Assembly (NCBI RefSeq): GCF_905171765.1
Contig: NC_053393.1
Location: 62,961,371 to 63,025,370 of the forward strand
Direction: 5' to 3'
Length of the DNA: 64,000 nt
From: Bufo bufo
Lineage: Eukaryota; Chordata; Amphibia; Anura; Bufonidae
Below the pieces are notes generated by a model. It was not told the DNA's origin, ran no database searches, and was given only the letters and a program-made list of their open reading frames with translations. Positions 1 through 11,183 of the stretch are shown piece after piece (the stretch's first letter is position 1; each line of letters starts with the position of its first letter). A program made the position numbers and the translations under genes.

Positions 1-205
1 TGAGTGCTGAAGCTCAGCCCGGACATCCGGCCGGAATGTGCGCTCAAAATGTGAGAAAGTTAAGTGCGTGCAAATGTGCCATCACTCAGTGGGCTCCACC
101 CCCAGTGAGTTAAGGCACCCCAGGGTCACCACTCCTGGGGCACTTCTGCACCTTGGGCTTTCAAACATCTCAGGCCCTGGCTTAGATCCAGCAGAGCCCT
201 TAGTC
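1..205. other. Unassigned leading sequence
   Basis: I recognise no gene or repeat here. A short open frame on the plus strand has no family features and is not called. Confidence 0.4.
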
Positions 206-1852
206 ACCAATAACAGCGATACCTAATATGTATATTTTATTTATTTATTTAAGTTTCACACAATAACAGCATTTTTTAAATTAAAAAAATCATGTTTCTG
301 TGTCTCCATATTCTGAGAGCCATAGTATTTTTTGGGCGATTGTCCAAGGGTACCATTTTTTTGCGCGATGAGGTGACAGTTTGATTGCTATGATTTTGGG
401 GTGAGTATGACTTTTTGATCACTTGGTATTTCACTTTTTGTGATGTAAGGTGGCAAAAAAATGTTTTTTTATTTACGCCGGGTTTATTTTTGTTTGTTTT
501 TTACGATGTTCACCTGAGGGGTTAGATCATGTGATATTTTTATAGAGCAGGTCGTTACAGACGTGGTAATACCTAAGGCTACTTTCACACTTGCGTTGTT
601 CTTTTCCGGCATAGAGTTCCTTCACAGGGGCTCTATACCGGAAAAGAACTGATCAGGTATGTCCCCATGCATTCTGAATGGAGAGTAAGGCTACTTTCAC
701 ACTTGCGTTGTTCTTTTCCGGCATAGAGTTCCGTCACAGGGGCTCTATACCGGAAAATAACTGATCAGGTATGTCCCCATGCATTCTGAATGGAGAGTAA
801 TCCGTTCAGTTTGCATCAGTATGTCTTCAGTTCAGTCGTTTTGACTGATCAGGCAAAAGAGAAAACCGCAGCATGCTACGGTTTTATCTCCGGCTAAAAA
901 AACTGAAGACTTGCCTGAATGCCGGATCAGGCATTTTTTCCCATAGGAATGTATTAGTGCCGGATCCGGCATTCAGAATACCGGAATGCCGGATCCGTCC
1001 TTCCGGTATGCGCATGCGCAGACTGAAAAAAAGGTGAAAAAATAAATGCCGGATCCGTTTTTGCCGGATGACACCGGAAAGACGGATCCGGCATTTCAAT
1101 GCATTTTTTCGACTGATCAGGCATTTTTAAGACTGATCAGGATCCTGATCAGTCTTACTAATGCCATCAGTTAGCATACATTTTGCCTGATCCGGCAGGC
1201 AGTTCCGGCGACGGAACTGCTTGCCGGATCTCTCTGCCGCAAGTGTGAAAGTAGCCTTATATGCATACTTTTTTATTTATTTAAGTTTTACACAATAATA
1301 TCATTTTTGAAACAAAGAAAAATCATGTTTTAGTGACTCCATAGTCTGAGAGCCGTATTTTTTTTTTTTTTTTGGGCGATTGTCTTAAATCGCATTGCAC
1401 CCGCTCGATAAAACTGAACACGATCGCAAACAAAATTGAATGGACTTGCTTGCGAAATCGCGCAGTTGTCACTGAAAGCATCCGCACCTAATCCGGACAC
1501 GGTAATCTGCAAGGGGCCTTACAGCCTGCTTCCTGTAAGATCCAGGGGGCTGGATCTCACATGCTCTCACAGAAGGCAGCCACGATGCCTAAGGAAGGCA
1601 TTGGGCTGCCTTCCCTGCCATCAGGTCCCCGTCACAGCAGCACGGAGACCCGATGGCCACCCTGCACCCGGCAGGATCCCGCACGTGCCACGGTCAGCGC
1701 TGACCGCGGCAGTGCAAAGGTTAATGACCCAGCATCGGCGTTTTCACTGATGCCAGCGCATACAGCAGGGGTCCGGCTATCAGTGACTGCCGGACCCCTG
1801 CTGCTGATCGGGAGGGCGCAGCTCCTGCATCCGCCTGATCAGAATGACGTAC
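206..1852 (-). mobile_element. piggyBac-derived fragment (internally deleted relative)
   Basis: The segment contains blocks also seen in inverted orientation in the 3' tail of the piggyBac element near 47.3-47.7 kb, and in direct orientation near 16.8-17.9 kb. The shared blocks read 'gtctccatattctgagagcc', 'gggcgattgtc' and 'gcgatacctaatatg'. Its right third (about 1500-1850) matches 18.5-18.8 kb, including a 'gtcagcgctgaccgc' palindrome. No transposase coding remains, so it is a non-autonomous or internally deleted relative. It is interrupted by a MITE, and its right end is lost where another repeat begins at about 1850. Confidence 0.6.
576..1257. mobile_element. MITE with AGGCTACTTTCACACTTGCG terminal inverted repeats
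   Basis: The ends are near-perfect inverted repeats of about 20 bp, starting AGGCTACTTTCACACTTGCG on the left and ending CGCAAGTGTGAAAGTAGCCT on the right. A TA dinucleotide lies outside each end. There is no coding capacity. The first 110 bp are tandemly duplicated (starts near 577 and 688), so the left terminal repeat occurs twice. It sits inside the piggyBac-derived fragment, so it is younger than that fragment. Confidence 0.75.
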
Positions 1853-2345
1853 CGTATTTTTCGCCCTATAAGACGCACCGGCCCATAAGACGCACCTAGG
1901 TTTTTGAGGAGGAAAATAAGAAAAAAAATATTTTGAACCAATAGGTGTGCTTTTGGTGGGTTTTGAACTAATTGTGGTCTGTGGATGGCGCACTATTATG
2001 GGGGATCTGTGGATGGCGAACTGTTATGGGGGATCTGTGGATGGCGAACTGTTATGGGGGATCTGTGGGTGACGCACTATTATGGGGGATCTGTGGGTGA
2101 CGCACTGTTATAGGGGATCTGTGGGTGACACTTATGGGGGATCTGTGGGTGACACTTATGAGGGGTCTGTGGGTGGCTCTTATTGGGGTCTCTGGATGGC
2201 ACTGTTATGGGGATCTGTGTATGACAGTTATGGGGGGGATCTGTGGATGACACATATATAGCATCTTATGCTATGTGTCATCCACAGATCCCCTCCATAA
2301 GTGTCCCTGTAGTGAATGACCCTCAATACAGGGGGTGGGTGGGGG
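1853..2345. repeat. Repeat fragment with ~30 bp minisatellite
   Basis: The segment opens with 'ccctataagacgcacc', repeated once nearby, which looks like a terminal motif of another dispersed repeat. From about 1978 to 2265 there are eight or more degenerate ~30 bp units of the form 'gggggatctgtggatggcg'. Near 2260-2300 one unit appears in inverted orientation. There is no coding content. Confidence 0.6.
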
Positions 2346-2347
2346 TC

Positions 2348-2827
2348 GCATCTGCTTTTATAATGACAGCGGGGCCCGTGCAGTGACTGTATTTTACTAC
2401 ACGGGCCCCGCTTACTGTATAATCGTATCTGTAATAGTTAATTATGTATATACCGGTAATCACATAATCAGCGCTACTTACAACTACAAGCGCTCGGTAG
2501 GTAGCAGAGAGGAGGGAGGAGGCAGGCCGGGAGGACGGGCGCTGGCAGCGTGAGTCACTACGTCATGCGCCCACGCCGCCTGCTTCATTCATAAAGTGGG
2601 TGGCGCAGGCGCGTGACGTAGTGAGTGACGCGCCGCCCGCCCGTCCTCCCGGCCTGCCTCCTCCCTCCTCTCTGCTACCTACCGAGCGCTTGTAGTAAGT
2701 AGCGCTGATTATGTGATTACCGGTATATACATAATTAACTATTACAGATACGATTATACAGTGAGCGGGGCCCGTGTAGTAGAATACAGTCACTGCATGG
2801 GCCCGGTGTCATTATAAAAGCAGATGC
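2348..2827. repeat. 480 bp imperfect inverted repeat (foldback)
   Basis: The sequence from 2348 reads inward as the reverse complement of the sequence from 2827, for about 210 bp per arm. Both arms carry the 'gcatctgcttttataatgac' edge, the GC-rich 'ggaggaggcaggccgggagg' block and the 'tatataccggtaatcac' block. The centre near 2587 is loop-like. It is non-coding and probably part of a MITE or hAT-type foldback element. Confidence 0.8.
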
Positions 2828-3130
2828 CGGCCCCCAGCCCCTCCTCCCTCATAGCTGATACACCCGCCGTGCGGGTGCCCATACTAGTAATCATGTTCCC
2901 CATAGACCCCCAGTAGTAATAATTCTCCTTATAATGTGCCAGTGAAAAAATACACCGATTTAATGCCCCCAGTTGAGATAATGTCCCCATAGTACCCCCA
3001 CAATGAAATAAAATACAAGAACACCCAATTAGTAGTTGGTTTAAACTTAAAGGTTTTTACAGATGCAACAGATGCTGTAACTGTAAACTCACCTCCATCC
3101 CAAAAAAGACTGACAAAATATATTTTATGA
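2828..3130. repeat. Fragment related to the hAT-type element at 58.9-61.5 kb
   Basis: Between about 2875 and 3000 the text 'agtaatcatgttcc' followed by 'catag' and 'cccagtagtaataat' closely matches 59.78-59.95 kb inside the element at 58891-61524. The preceding foldback and this block are therefore likely remnants of a related element. No gene was found. Confidence 0.5.
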
Positions 3131-3505
3131 CAAACAGCTTCTTCACATGAAATAAAGGAATTTCTCACCTGCACCAGCACTAACATTATCTACATTATTC
3201 AATGTCTGCGCAAAAAACAATATGTAGGTAGAACAAAAAGGTCTTTGAAAACCCGGAGAACAGAGCACATTAACAACATCAAGAAAGGCTACGATAAGCA
3301 TTCATTATCTAGCCACTTTAAAAGATGCCACAACCAGGACCCAAGAGGCATATCCTTTGCTGCAATTGAGAAAATTGAGAAGAACTGGAGGGGAGGGGAT
3401 CACATTACAAAAATGTCCCGTGTAGAATCACAATTTATTTTTGAATTCAACACACTTCTACCTGATGGCTTGAATGCGGATCTTGAGTTATTTGGATACC
3501 TGTAA
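3131..3505 (+). pseudogene. Penelope-like element C-terminal GIY-YIG fragment (PLE-3)
   Basis: An open frame of 124 codons ends at a TAA. It begins just after an in-frame stop and has no natural start, so it is a 5'-truncated remnant. The protein has the GIY-YIG endonuclease signature (NIIYIIQC, then QYVGRT), a following basic segment, and a conserved HFKRCHN motif. Penelope-like retroelements carry this domain at the C-terminus, where it is thought to nick target DNA. The reverse transcriptase part is absent. The frame ends as a Penelope protein would, so its 3' end is probably the natural one. Confidence 0.75.
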
Positions 3506-4619
3506 ATCTCTGGGTCGGGTGCCCCGGGCCGATGAGTTTTACCAGCACTCTGATCTCCCCTTGTTCTAGGGCCCCCCCCTTTCCGCTATCAACCAGTCTA
3601 CTATCAACTTGTCCTCTCCATATCTATGGACTCTCTAGTAAATCTACATAGTGACCACTAAACAGAGCACATAATGGTATCACCAATTATCCCTATTAGT
3701 TATAGATACACCATATAACATTAGTTATAGATACACCATATACCATATAACCTCTATACTCTACTAATAAAGAACACTTTTATAAACATATGTTAAATAA
3801 AGATGAAACAAGTTGTTCTGTATAAAAAGTACTTTATATATTTATATTTTTATTTTTTTCTACAATTTTTCTATATTTTTTTTATATATTTTCTATATGT
3901 GCCCATACTGGATTCAAGCATCCAGCTTAATGAGTATTGGCCCTTCTCTGATGTTTTTGCCAGTTAAATGAAAGACTCAATAATCAAATCACAAATGAGT
4001 CCTCTATTATGATTATAACATCAAAACCAGCTTTGACAGATTGATTGTCAATTATCTCTCAATTCAACCTAATTGGAGGGGGTGGTTAAAAAGGGCGCCA
4101 CATTCCATAGCGGGTTACCACTGAAGAAGGGGTCAGGTTTTGTAATGGCCCCTGTCCAAGACAAAATAGGAAGTGCTTCCATTTACTATCAGCCCGCAGT
4201 TCCATCACAACCTCCCCGGCAGAAATCATCAAAGAGGAATAACCATGTGACACGCCGACTTCGCATAGGATCACGTGGTACACTGAATTGACATAACACC
4301 AGGTGGGACGCCGAGCACTCTAAGTGCGCTGAACTTACATAGCACCACGTGGGATGCTGAACTTGGCTGCCGCGTGTAAGGAGCCAGTGAACAAAAGAAG
4401 ACGTCAGTAAGGTAATAGCAGGCAGTGCAATACTCCCCTGTGGGATGCTACAGGAGCAATAAAAAGAACTGTGACTTACTGTGATTGTTAACAGGACTAT
4501 TGGGTTTCACTAATTCCCTGGCCAAACAGGACTATTTATTATTATTAACTGTCTGGCCAAATCAACTATCTCTGTGACAACATTGACTACTAAAACACCC
4601 TTGTGGTAACATTGACTAT
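3506..4619. other. PLE-3 3' region followed by AT-rich unassigned DNA
   Basis: The part after the PLE-3 stop is AT-rich, with short direct repeats (for example 'tagttatagatacaccatat' twice near 3700-3740). It probably includes the element's 3' untranslated sequence. From about 4250 to 4400 a loosely repeated 'gtgggacgctgaac' motif appears. No gene was seen. Confidence 0.4.
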
Positions 4620-4719
4620 TACTTTTACCTATTTTTGAAGACTCATCTTACCATTTTTTACAATTTTTACCACTTTTATATATTTTTCTATATATATTAT
4701 TTTTTTGTGTGCAAAATAC

Positions 4720-5410
4720 ACAATTTTTCAGGCCTTACAGCATCAAGACATTTGAAATTCCAGGCTTATATACTGCTGCCATATTTCGTTATTAAACAAA
4801 CACCCGCTTGGGCAAAAAAAGTTTATTTGGCAGCCTTTGCTGCATATGTCATTGTGAGATGCACCCTTTATATATTTGGGTTACATTCAGATATTTGAAA
4901 TACCACCATTTGGTGCACAAATCTTTAATTGAGGGCTAGTGTGGGTCAGGCCGTGTGAGATACACCCTGTATATTACAGGGCTTATATTCTTCTATTAAT
5001 AAAACACCCTTTTTGGGGCAAAATACACAATATTTCAGGCCTTGCAGCATCTTGACGTTTGAAATTCCAGGGTTATATACTGCTGCCATATTCAGTTATT
5101 AAACAAACACCCGTTTGGGCAAAAAAAGTTTATTTGGCAGCCTTTGCTGCATATGTCATTGTGAGTTGCACCCTTTATATATTTGGGTTATATTCAGATA
5201 TTTGAAATACCATTTGGTGCACAAATCTTTAATTGAGGCCTAGTCTGGATCAGGCCGTGTGAGATACACCCTTTAAATACAGGGGTTTGATTCAGGTATT
5301 TGAAATACAGCCATTTTGGGCAAACAAATTTAATTGAGGCCTAATCTGGTTCAGGCCGTGTGAGATACACCCTGTACATACTGTCGTTCTATTCTACTAT
5401 TAAATAAACA
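4720..5410. repeat. ~305 bp tandem subterminal repeats of hAT-1
   Basis: Two imperfect units start near 4720 and 5025, each with 'tttcaggcctt', 'tatactgctgccata', 'aacaaacacccg' and 'aaaaaaagtttatttggcag'. A partial third unit follows, with 'caggccgtgtgagatacacc' recurring. The block lies directly upstream of the first hAT-1 coding segment and probably contains its promoter region. Confidence 0.65.
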
Positions 5411-5442
5411 CCCATTAAGGCAAGATCCTAAATTCGAGAAAT

Positions 5443-6636
5443 ATGAGAAGAGCGTCAAATAAGGGACGTGGCCCGGATCGTGGTGCTGCTGGTGGAGCTC
5501 CTGTTGCAGAGAGAGGACGTGGTCGATCTGTGCCAGCTACACGCACAAGTGAAAACCCTTCCTCAGATGCGAGTAGGCGACAGAACCTGCAGCGGTATTT
5601 GGTCGGGCCTAATGCGGCTCTACGAATGGTGAGGCCTGAACAAGTACAGGCGATAGTAGATTGGGGTGCTGACAGTGGATCCAGTTCCTTCACATTGGCT
5701 CCCACCCAGTCTCCTGCTTAAAGACCACAGTTGGAACCTGCAGCCAATGTCCATCAGTCTTTCACCTCACCCCCTTGCAAATCAGCCAAGCAGTCTGATC
5801 CCCAAATCATGCAGCAGTCTCTTCTGCTTTTTGATGACTCTGTTAGCAGGGTTTCCCAGGGCCATCCACCTAGCCCTGCCCCAGAAGTGGAAGAGATTTA
5901 GTGCACCGATGCCCAACCACTTATCTTTCAAGATGAGTACATGGGAGGACCATCGCAGCACGTCTCGGATGATGACGAAACACAGGTGCCAACTGCTGGA
6001 TCTTTCGAAAGTGTGCAGACCGACAAGGAAGTCAGGGGTGAAGACTGGGTGGAAGATGATGTGGAGGACGATGAGGTCCTCGACCCCACATGGAATTAAG
6101 GTCATGCGAGTGACCTATGTAGTTCGGAGGAAGAGGCGGTGGTCGCACATAGCCACCAGTACAGCGGAAGAGGGAGCAGGGTGCCAAAGCGGAGTGGCCG
6201 TCCTCTAGACAGTACGCCTCCTACTGCTCACCGCAGCAAGGGACCGAGCACACCAAAGCCAGCTCCAAGGAGTTCCCTGGCGTGGCAGGTATTCAGACAA
6301 TGTGCTGACGTCAAGACACGAGTGGTTTGCACGCTTTGCAATCAAAGCCTGAAGAGAGGCATAAACGTTCTCAACCTGAGCACAACCTGCATGACCAGGC
6401 ATTTAAGTGCTAAGCACGAGCTGCAGTGGAGTAGACACCTCAAAAACCAAGAAAGGTCTCTGGCTCCTCCTGCTTCCTCTTCTGCTGCAGTCTCAGCCTC
6501 TTCATCCACCTCTGCCACCTGCCACCCCGAAAACAGAGGATCTTCCAGCAACACCACCACCACCTGGGTCACCAAGCATCTCCACAATGTCCCACGGAAG
6601 CGTTCAGCTCTCCATCTCCCAAACGCTGGAGAGTAA
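5443..6636 (+). pseudogene. hAT-1 transposase, N-terminal part with BED zinc finger
   Basis: One reading frame runs through this stretch and is broken by three in-frame stops (5719, 5899 and 6097). The first 92 codons are basic and low-complexity. A strongly acidic region follows (with DDDETQ and EDDVEDDE). The C-terminal third holds a BED-type DNA-binding finger: an AWQVF start, CTLC as the first zinc pair, and H-x4-H in TRHLSAKHE as the second. A serine-rich linker follows. The frame then shifts by one around 6450-6560, because the downstream homology continues in another frame. The protein is decayed. Confidence 0.75.
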
Positions 6637-8788
6637 GAGGAAGTACCCCCCTACCCACCCGCGATCACTAGCCCTGAATGCCAGCATTTCAAAATTACTG
6701 GCCTTTGAAATGCTGTCATTCCATCTGGTGGAGACGGATAGTTTTAAAGGCCTTATGGCGGTGGCTGTCCCACAGTACATCGTGCCCAGCCGCCACTACT
6801 TTTCCAGGTGAGCCACCCCTTCCCTGTACAACCAAGTGGGGGACAAAATCATATGTGCACTGCGCAACGCCATCCGTGGCAAGGTGCACCTCACTACGGA
6901 TACGTGGACCAGTAAGCATGGTGAGGGACGTTATATCTCCATAACAGCACACTGGGTAAATGCAGTGGTGGCTGGGCCTTAGGCGGAAAGCAGTTTTGCG
7001 CATGTCCTTCCACCACCGAGGATTGCAGGGCGCTTCAGTTTGCCTCCTGTTGCTTCCTCCTCTTACTCCGCTTCCTCATCCTCAACCGGCTCCTCATCTG
7101 GTCAGCGTAACACCTTCACCACCAACTTCAGCACAGCCAGATGTAAACGACAGCAGGCTGTTTTAAAACTTATCTGTTTGGGGGACAAACCCAGGAGCTG
7201 TGGACGGGCCATGAACAACAGACCGATGAGTGGTTTGTGCCAGTGAGCCTCAAGCCCGGCCTGGTGGTGTGCAATAATGGGCGAAATCTCGTAGCAGCTC
7301 TGGGACTAGCCGGTTTGACGCACATCCCTTGCCTGGCGCATGTGCTGAATTTGGTGGTGCAGAGATCCCTTAAAAATTACCCCGATATGTCAGAGCTGCT
7401 GCATAAAGTGCGGGCCGTCTGTGCGCACTTTCGGCGTTCTCACCCTGCTGCTGCTCGCCTGTCAGCGCTGCAGCATAAATTCGGCCTTCCCGCTCACCGC
7501 CTCATATGCGACGTGCCCACAAAGTGGAACTCCACCTTGCACATGCTGGCCAGACTGTGCGGGCAGCAGCAGGCGATTGTGGAGTTTCAGCTGCAGCACG
7601 CACGGGTGAGTCGCTCGGCGGAACAGCACCACTTCACTACCAATAACCTGGCCTCCATACGACACCTGTGTTCCTTGTTGCGCTGTTTCGAGTACTCCAC
7701 CAACATGGCCAGTGCCGATAACGCCGTTCTCAGCGTTACTATCCCACTTCTATGCCTCCTTGAAAAAACGCTCCTGGCGATGATGGAAGAGGATGTGGCA
7801 CAGGAGGAGGAGGAGGGATCATTTCCTAGGGTTTCTGGCCAGTAATTCACAAGTGTCTCCAAGGGTGGGTTCCTGCACCCACAAACGCCAGGTACACAAT
7901 TGTCCAGCCAGGGCACAGTTCAGGAGGATGACGAGGTGAAGGATGAGGAGGAGGAGATGGAGGAGGAGGAACCATGTTCACAGCAGGGTGGCACCCAGAC
8001 CAGCTCATGGCCATCACTGGTGCGTTGCTAGGGGGATACAGAGGACACAGACAATACACCTCCCACAAAAGACAGCTTTTCGTTGCCTCTGGGCAGCCTG
8101 GCACACATGAGCGAGTACATGCTGCAGTGTCGTAGCAACGACCGCCAAGTTGCCCACATTCTAACTTGTGCTGATTACTGGGTGGCCACGCTGCTGGATC
8201 CCCTTTACAAGGACAACATACCGTCCTTAATTCCCTCACTGGAGCGTGATCGTAAGATGCGCGAGTACAAGCGCACGCTGGTAGACGCGCTGCTGGTGGC
8301 ATTCCCACCTGACAGCGGGGGCACAGTGGAAGCACAAGGCGAAGGAAGAGGTCGCCAACGCAGCTGGGGCACCGCCAGCACCTCAGAAGGCAGGGTTAGC
8401 ATGGCCGAAATGTGGAAAAGCTTTGTCAACACGCCACAACAACCAGCACCACCAGCTGATATGGAACGTCTTAGCAGGAGGCAGCATTTCACCAACATGG
8501 TGGAGCAGTATGTGTGCACACACCTACACGTACTGAATGACGGGTCTGCCCCCTTCAACTTCTGGGTCTCCAAATTGGGCACATGACCTGAACTTGCCCT
8601 TTACGCCTTGGAGGTGCTGGCCTGCCCTGCAGCCAGTGTATTATCTGAACGTGTGTTTAGCACGACAGGGGGCGCCATCACAGACAAGCGCAGCCGCCTG
8701 TCCACAGCCAATGTGGACAAGCTCACGTTCATTAAAATGAACCAGGCATGGATCCCTCAGGACTTGTCCGTACCTTGTGCAGAATAGA
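6637..8788 (+). pseudogene. hAT-1 transposase, catalytic core and C-terminal dimerisation domain
   Basis: The first part contains LVETDSFKGLM and, after a TGA at 6809, the LTTDTWTS motif with the first catalytic Asp. A TAG follows near 6978. From about 7195 a second frame carries CNNGRN where related hATs have a C-D-N-x-x-N type motif, so the second Asp appears to be Asn (codon 7273). This frame then holds HIPCLAHVLNLVV and CDVPTKWNST. It has further stops at 7843 and 8029 and a TGA at 8584. The C-terminal hATC domain is clear (PAASVLSERVFS, then KRSRLST). The protein is inactive. Confidence 0.8.
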
Positions 8789-9060
8789 CATGTATACCGG
8801 CACTAACCAGCCATTGTCATACTGCAGCGCAATTGCTCATTCTTGTATTTTGGATATTTCTCACTCTTTTAGAGTGTACCCTAATTTTAAAAAATTAAAT
8901 TAAAACCAAAAACCTGTGTTGGCTACCTCGTCCTCCTCCACCGCCGCTTCTACCTACACAGCTATGTCCCCCGCCTCCTCAAACTCCTATTCCATATGGA
9001 ACGCCACCTCATAAATCAAACTTTTATTTATTTATTTGTACGTATTTTATTTTATGTAAT
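8789..9060. other. hAT-1 3' flank with a stretch repeated at 10.62-10.76 kb
   Basis: The text 'tgttggctacctcgtcctcc' and 'accgccgcttctacctacac' recurs near 10680-10745 after the second copy of the hAT-1 coding end. It is therefore ordinary 3' sequence of this family. Confidence 0.6.
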
Positions 9061-10015
9061 TTCACTACTTTGTCATTTACATTTTCGGGTGATATTCACC
9101 AATTTTTGGGTGTATAGTACCACTGCTATACCTAGTAGACGGGTTAAAAAAATAAATTGTCATTTACATTTCCAGGTGAAATTCACCAATTTTTGGGTGT
9201 ATAGTACCACTGCTATACCTAGTAGACAGGTTAAAAAAATAAATTGTCATTTACATTTCCAGGTGAAATTCACCAATTTTTGGGTGTATAGTACCACTGC
9301 TATACCTAGTAGACAGGTTAAAAAAATAAATTGTCATTTACATTTCCAGGTGAAATTCACCAATTTTTGTGTGTATAGTACCACTGCTATACCTAGTAGA
9401 CCGGTAAAAAAATAAAAATAAATTGTTATTTACATTTTTGGGTGAAATTCACCAATTTTAGGGTGTATAGTACCACTGCTATACCTAGTAGACAGGTTAA
9501 ACAAAAAAATTATAATTGTCAGTTACATTTTCTGGTGAAATTCACAAATTTTTTGGTGCATTGTACCACTGTTATACCTAGTAGACAGGTTAAAAAAAAA
9601 ATTGTCATTTACATTTTCGGGTGAAATTGACCAATTTTTGGGTGTGATGCACCACTGCTATAGCTAGTAGACAGGTTTAAAAAAAATTGTCAATTACATT
9701 TTCTGTTGAAATTCACAAATTTTTGAGTGTGAAGTACCACTGCTATACCTAGTAGACAGGTTAAAAAAAAATTTTGTCAGTTCCATTTTCTGGTGAAATT
9801 CCAAAATTTTTGGGTGTGATGTATCACTGCTATACTTATTAGACAGGTAAAAAAAATAAAAAACTTGTCAGTTACATTTTCTGGTGAAATTCACCGATTT
9901 TTGAGTGTGATGTACCACTGCTATACCGAGTAGACAGGTAAAAAAAAAAAAAATTTGTCTGTTACATTTTTTTGTGAAATTCACCAATTTTTGGGGGTAA
10001 TATACCCCTCCTCTA
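9061..10015. repeat. ~86 bp tandem array (about 11 units) in hAT-1
   Basis: The unit core reads 'attcaccaatttttgggtgt', then 'accactgctatacctagtag', then a poly-A-rich spacer. The first units are spaced 88, 86 and about 88 bp and are nearly identical. Later units diverge and vary in the A tract. Short open frames over the array only reflect the repeated unit. The homogeneous left edge and decayed right edge suggest recent local duplication at the left. Confidence 0.85.
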
Positions 10016-10424
10016 CCTAGTTGACAGCTTGATAAATTTCACTAATTTTTCTGTTACATTCTTGGGTTGACATTATACAATTTTAGACGTGAATAAACCT
10101 CTGCTCTGCATAGGTGACAGGGAATAAAATTTAATAATTTCTTCAGTAATTAATGCGCTGGACATCCTTTCATTCAATGCTTAAACTTTAAAAAGATGTC
10201 ACACTTTTATTGCTTTAATAATTTCTCCCATATTTCAACTCTATAATTTTAAATTTGAAAAAAATGAATCCTCCCTTGGATGTGGTCTCTCTTTCTCATG
10301 CTCCCTCTCCGGCGTGGAACCAGGATCCCCCGCCATCCGTGATCACCATGGTAGACGCAGAAAAGAACATCGAAAGTTGATAGAGCAGATATCAAATTGG
10401 ATCGTGAACATCACGGGGACGTGC
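10016..10424. other. AT-rich stretch and unassigned GC-rich block in hAT-1 tail
   Basis: AT-rich DNA runs to about 10280, followed by a ~140 bp block ('ccctctccggcgtggaacca' onward) that resembles neither the array nor the coding region. It joins directly to the second copy of the hAT-1 coding end. I could not assign it. Confidence 0.35.
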
Positions 10425-11026
10425 GACATGGTGGGGCAGTAAGTTTGAACACACCTACACGAACTGACTGACAGGGGTCAGCCCCTGCAACTTCTGGATC
10501 TCCAAATTGGGCACATGGCCTGAGCTTGCCCTTTACCCCTTGGAGGTGCTGGCCTGCCCTGCAGCTAGTGTATTGTCTGAACGTGTGTTTAGCACGACTG
10601 CAAGGGGTTATCACAGGTTATATTTCCCAATGTTTTGAGGTGTACCCTAATTTAAAAAATAAAATTTTAAACAAAAAACCAGTGTAGGCTACCTCCTCCT
10701 CCACCGCCGCTTCCACCTACACCGCCACATCCACCGCCTCCTCAACCTTCTACTTCATATGGACCTCGTCCTCCTAGATCAAGATTATAAATTTTTATCC
10801 ACATTTGTTTGCAGAGCCCTTGCCATGCTCTTAACCACATTTTTATGCCATTTGCAGCCCTCTAGCCATTTCCATGACATTTTTACAGCCATTTTAGTGC
10901 TCAAAGTTCGGGTTGACTTCAATGGGGTTTGGGTTCGGGGTCAAGTTCGGGTCCCGAACTCGAACTTTTTTGTGAAGTTCGGCCGAACCCGTCGAACCTG
11001 AACATCCAGGTGTCCACTCAACTCTA
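10425..11026 (+). pseudogene. Second copy of the hAT-1 C-terminal end and 3' terminus
   Basis: The first 200 bp align by eye with 8494-8690: both encode the end of the catalytic domain and the start of hATC (LPFTPWR is a shared shadow frame). This copy keeps TGG where the first copy has TGA at 8584, which shows that the upstream stop is a point mutation. After the coding remnant come the conserved proline-codon-rich block and a 'gttcgggttcg'-type repeat region that ends at 'actcta'. Confidence 0.7.
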
Positions 11027-11183
11027 GTAGTATGATAGGCAAAACATGTGTTATATTAATCAACTTTGAACGATGCAATCTCTTCTTTTGTTAGCGTGTT
11101 GACGACTTTTCTGAGATGCTCGACGACCCTCAACAAGAATTGTTTTTGTTATTCGTCCCTGACCGATTTGTTAAACTTTTTTA

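Larger units (their letters stand above)
4620..11026 (+). mobile_element. hAT-1, long decayed BED-finger hAT transposon
   Basis: The element comprises subterminal repeats, a broken BED-finger transposase, an 86 bp tandem array and a distinctive 3' end that closes with a 'cactcaactcta' terminal motif at 11026. The left terminal repeat was not found, so the left boundary is an estimate. The transposase has stops and frameshifts throughout. The 3' end of the coding region occurs twice (8.5-8.8 kb and 10.4-10.6 kb), so a second, truncated member of the same family sits in the tail or was joined by recombination. Confidence 0.7.

Noticed and set aside
4110..4170. Hammerhead-like 'ctgaagaag' in the PLE-3 3' region
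   Set aside because: It lacks CTGATGA and a GAAA box in the right place, so it is not called.
5666..6208. 180-codon plus-strand frame overlapping hAT-1
   Set aside because: The real hAT-1 homology (acidic region, BED finger) runs in another frame of the same strand.
8996..9624. Open frames of 139 and 60 codons over the 86 bp array
   Set aside because: They translate the repeated unit only.
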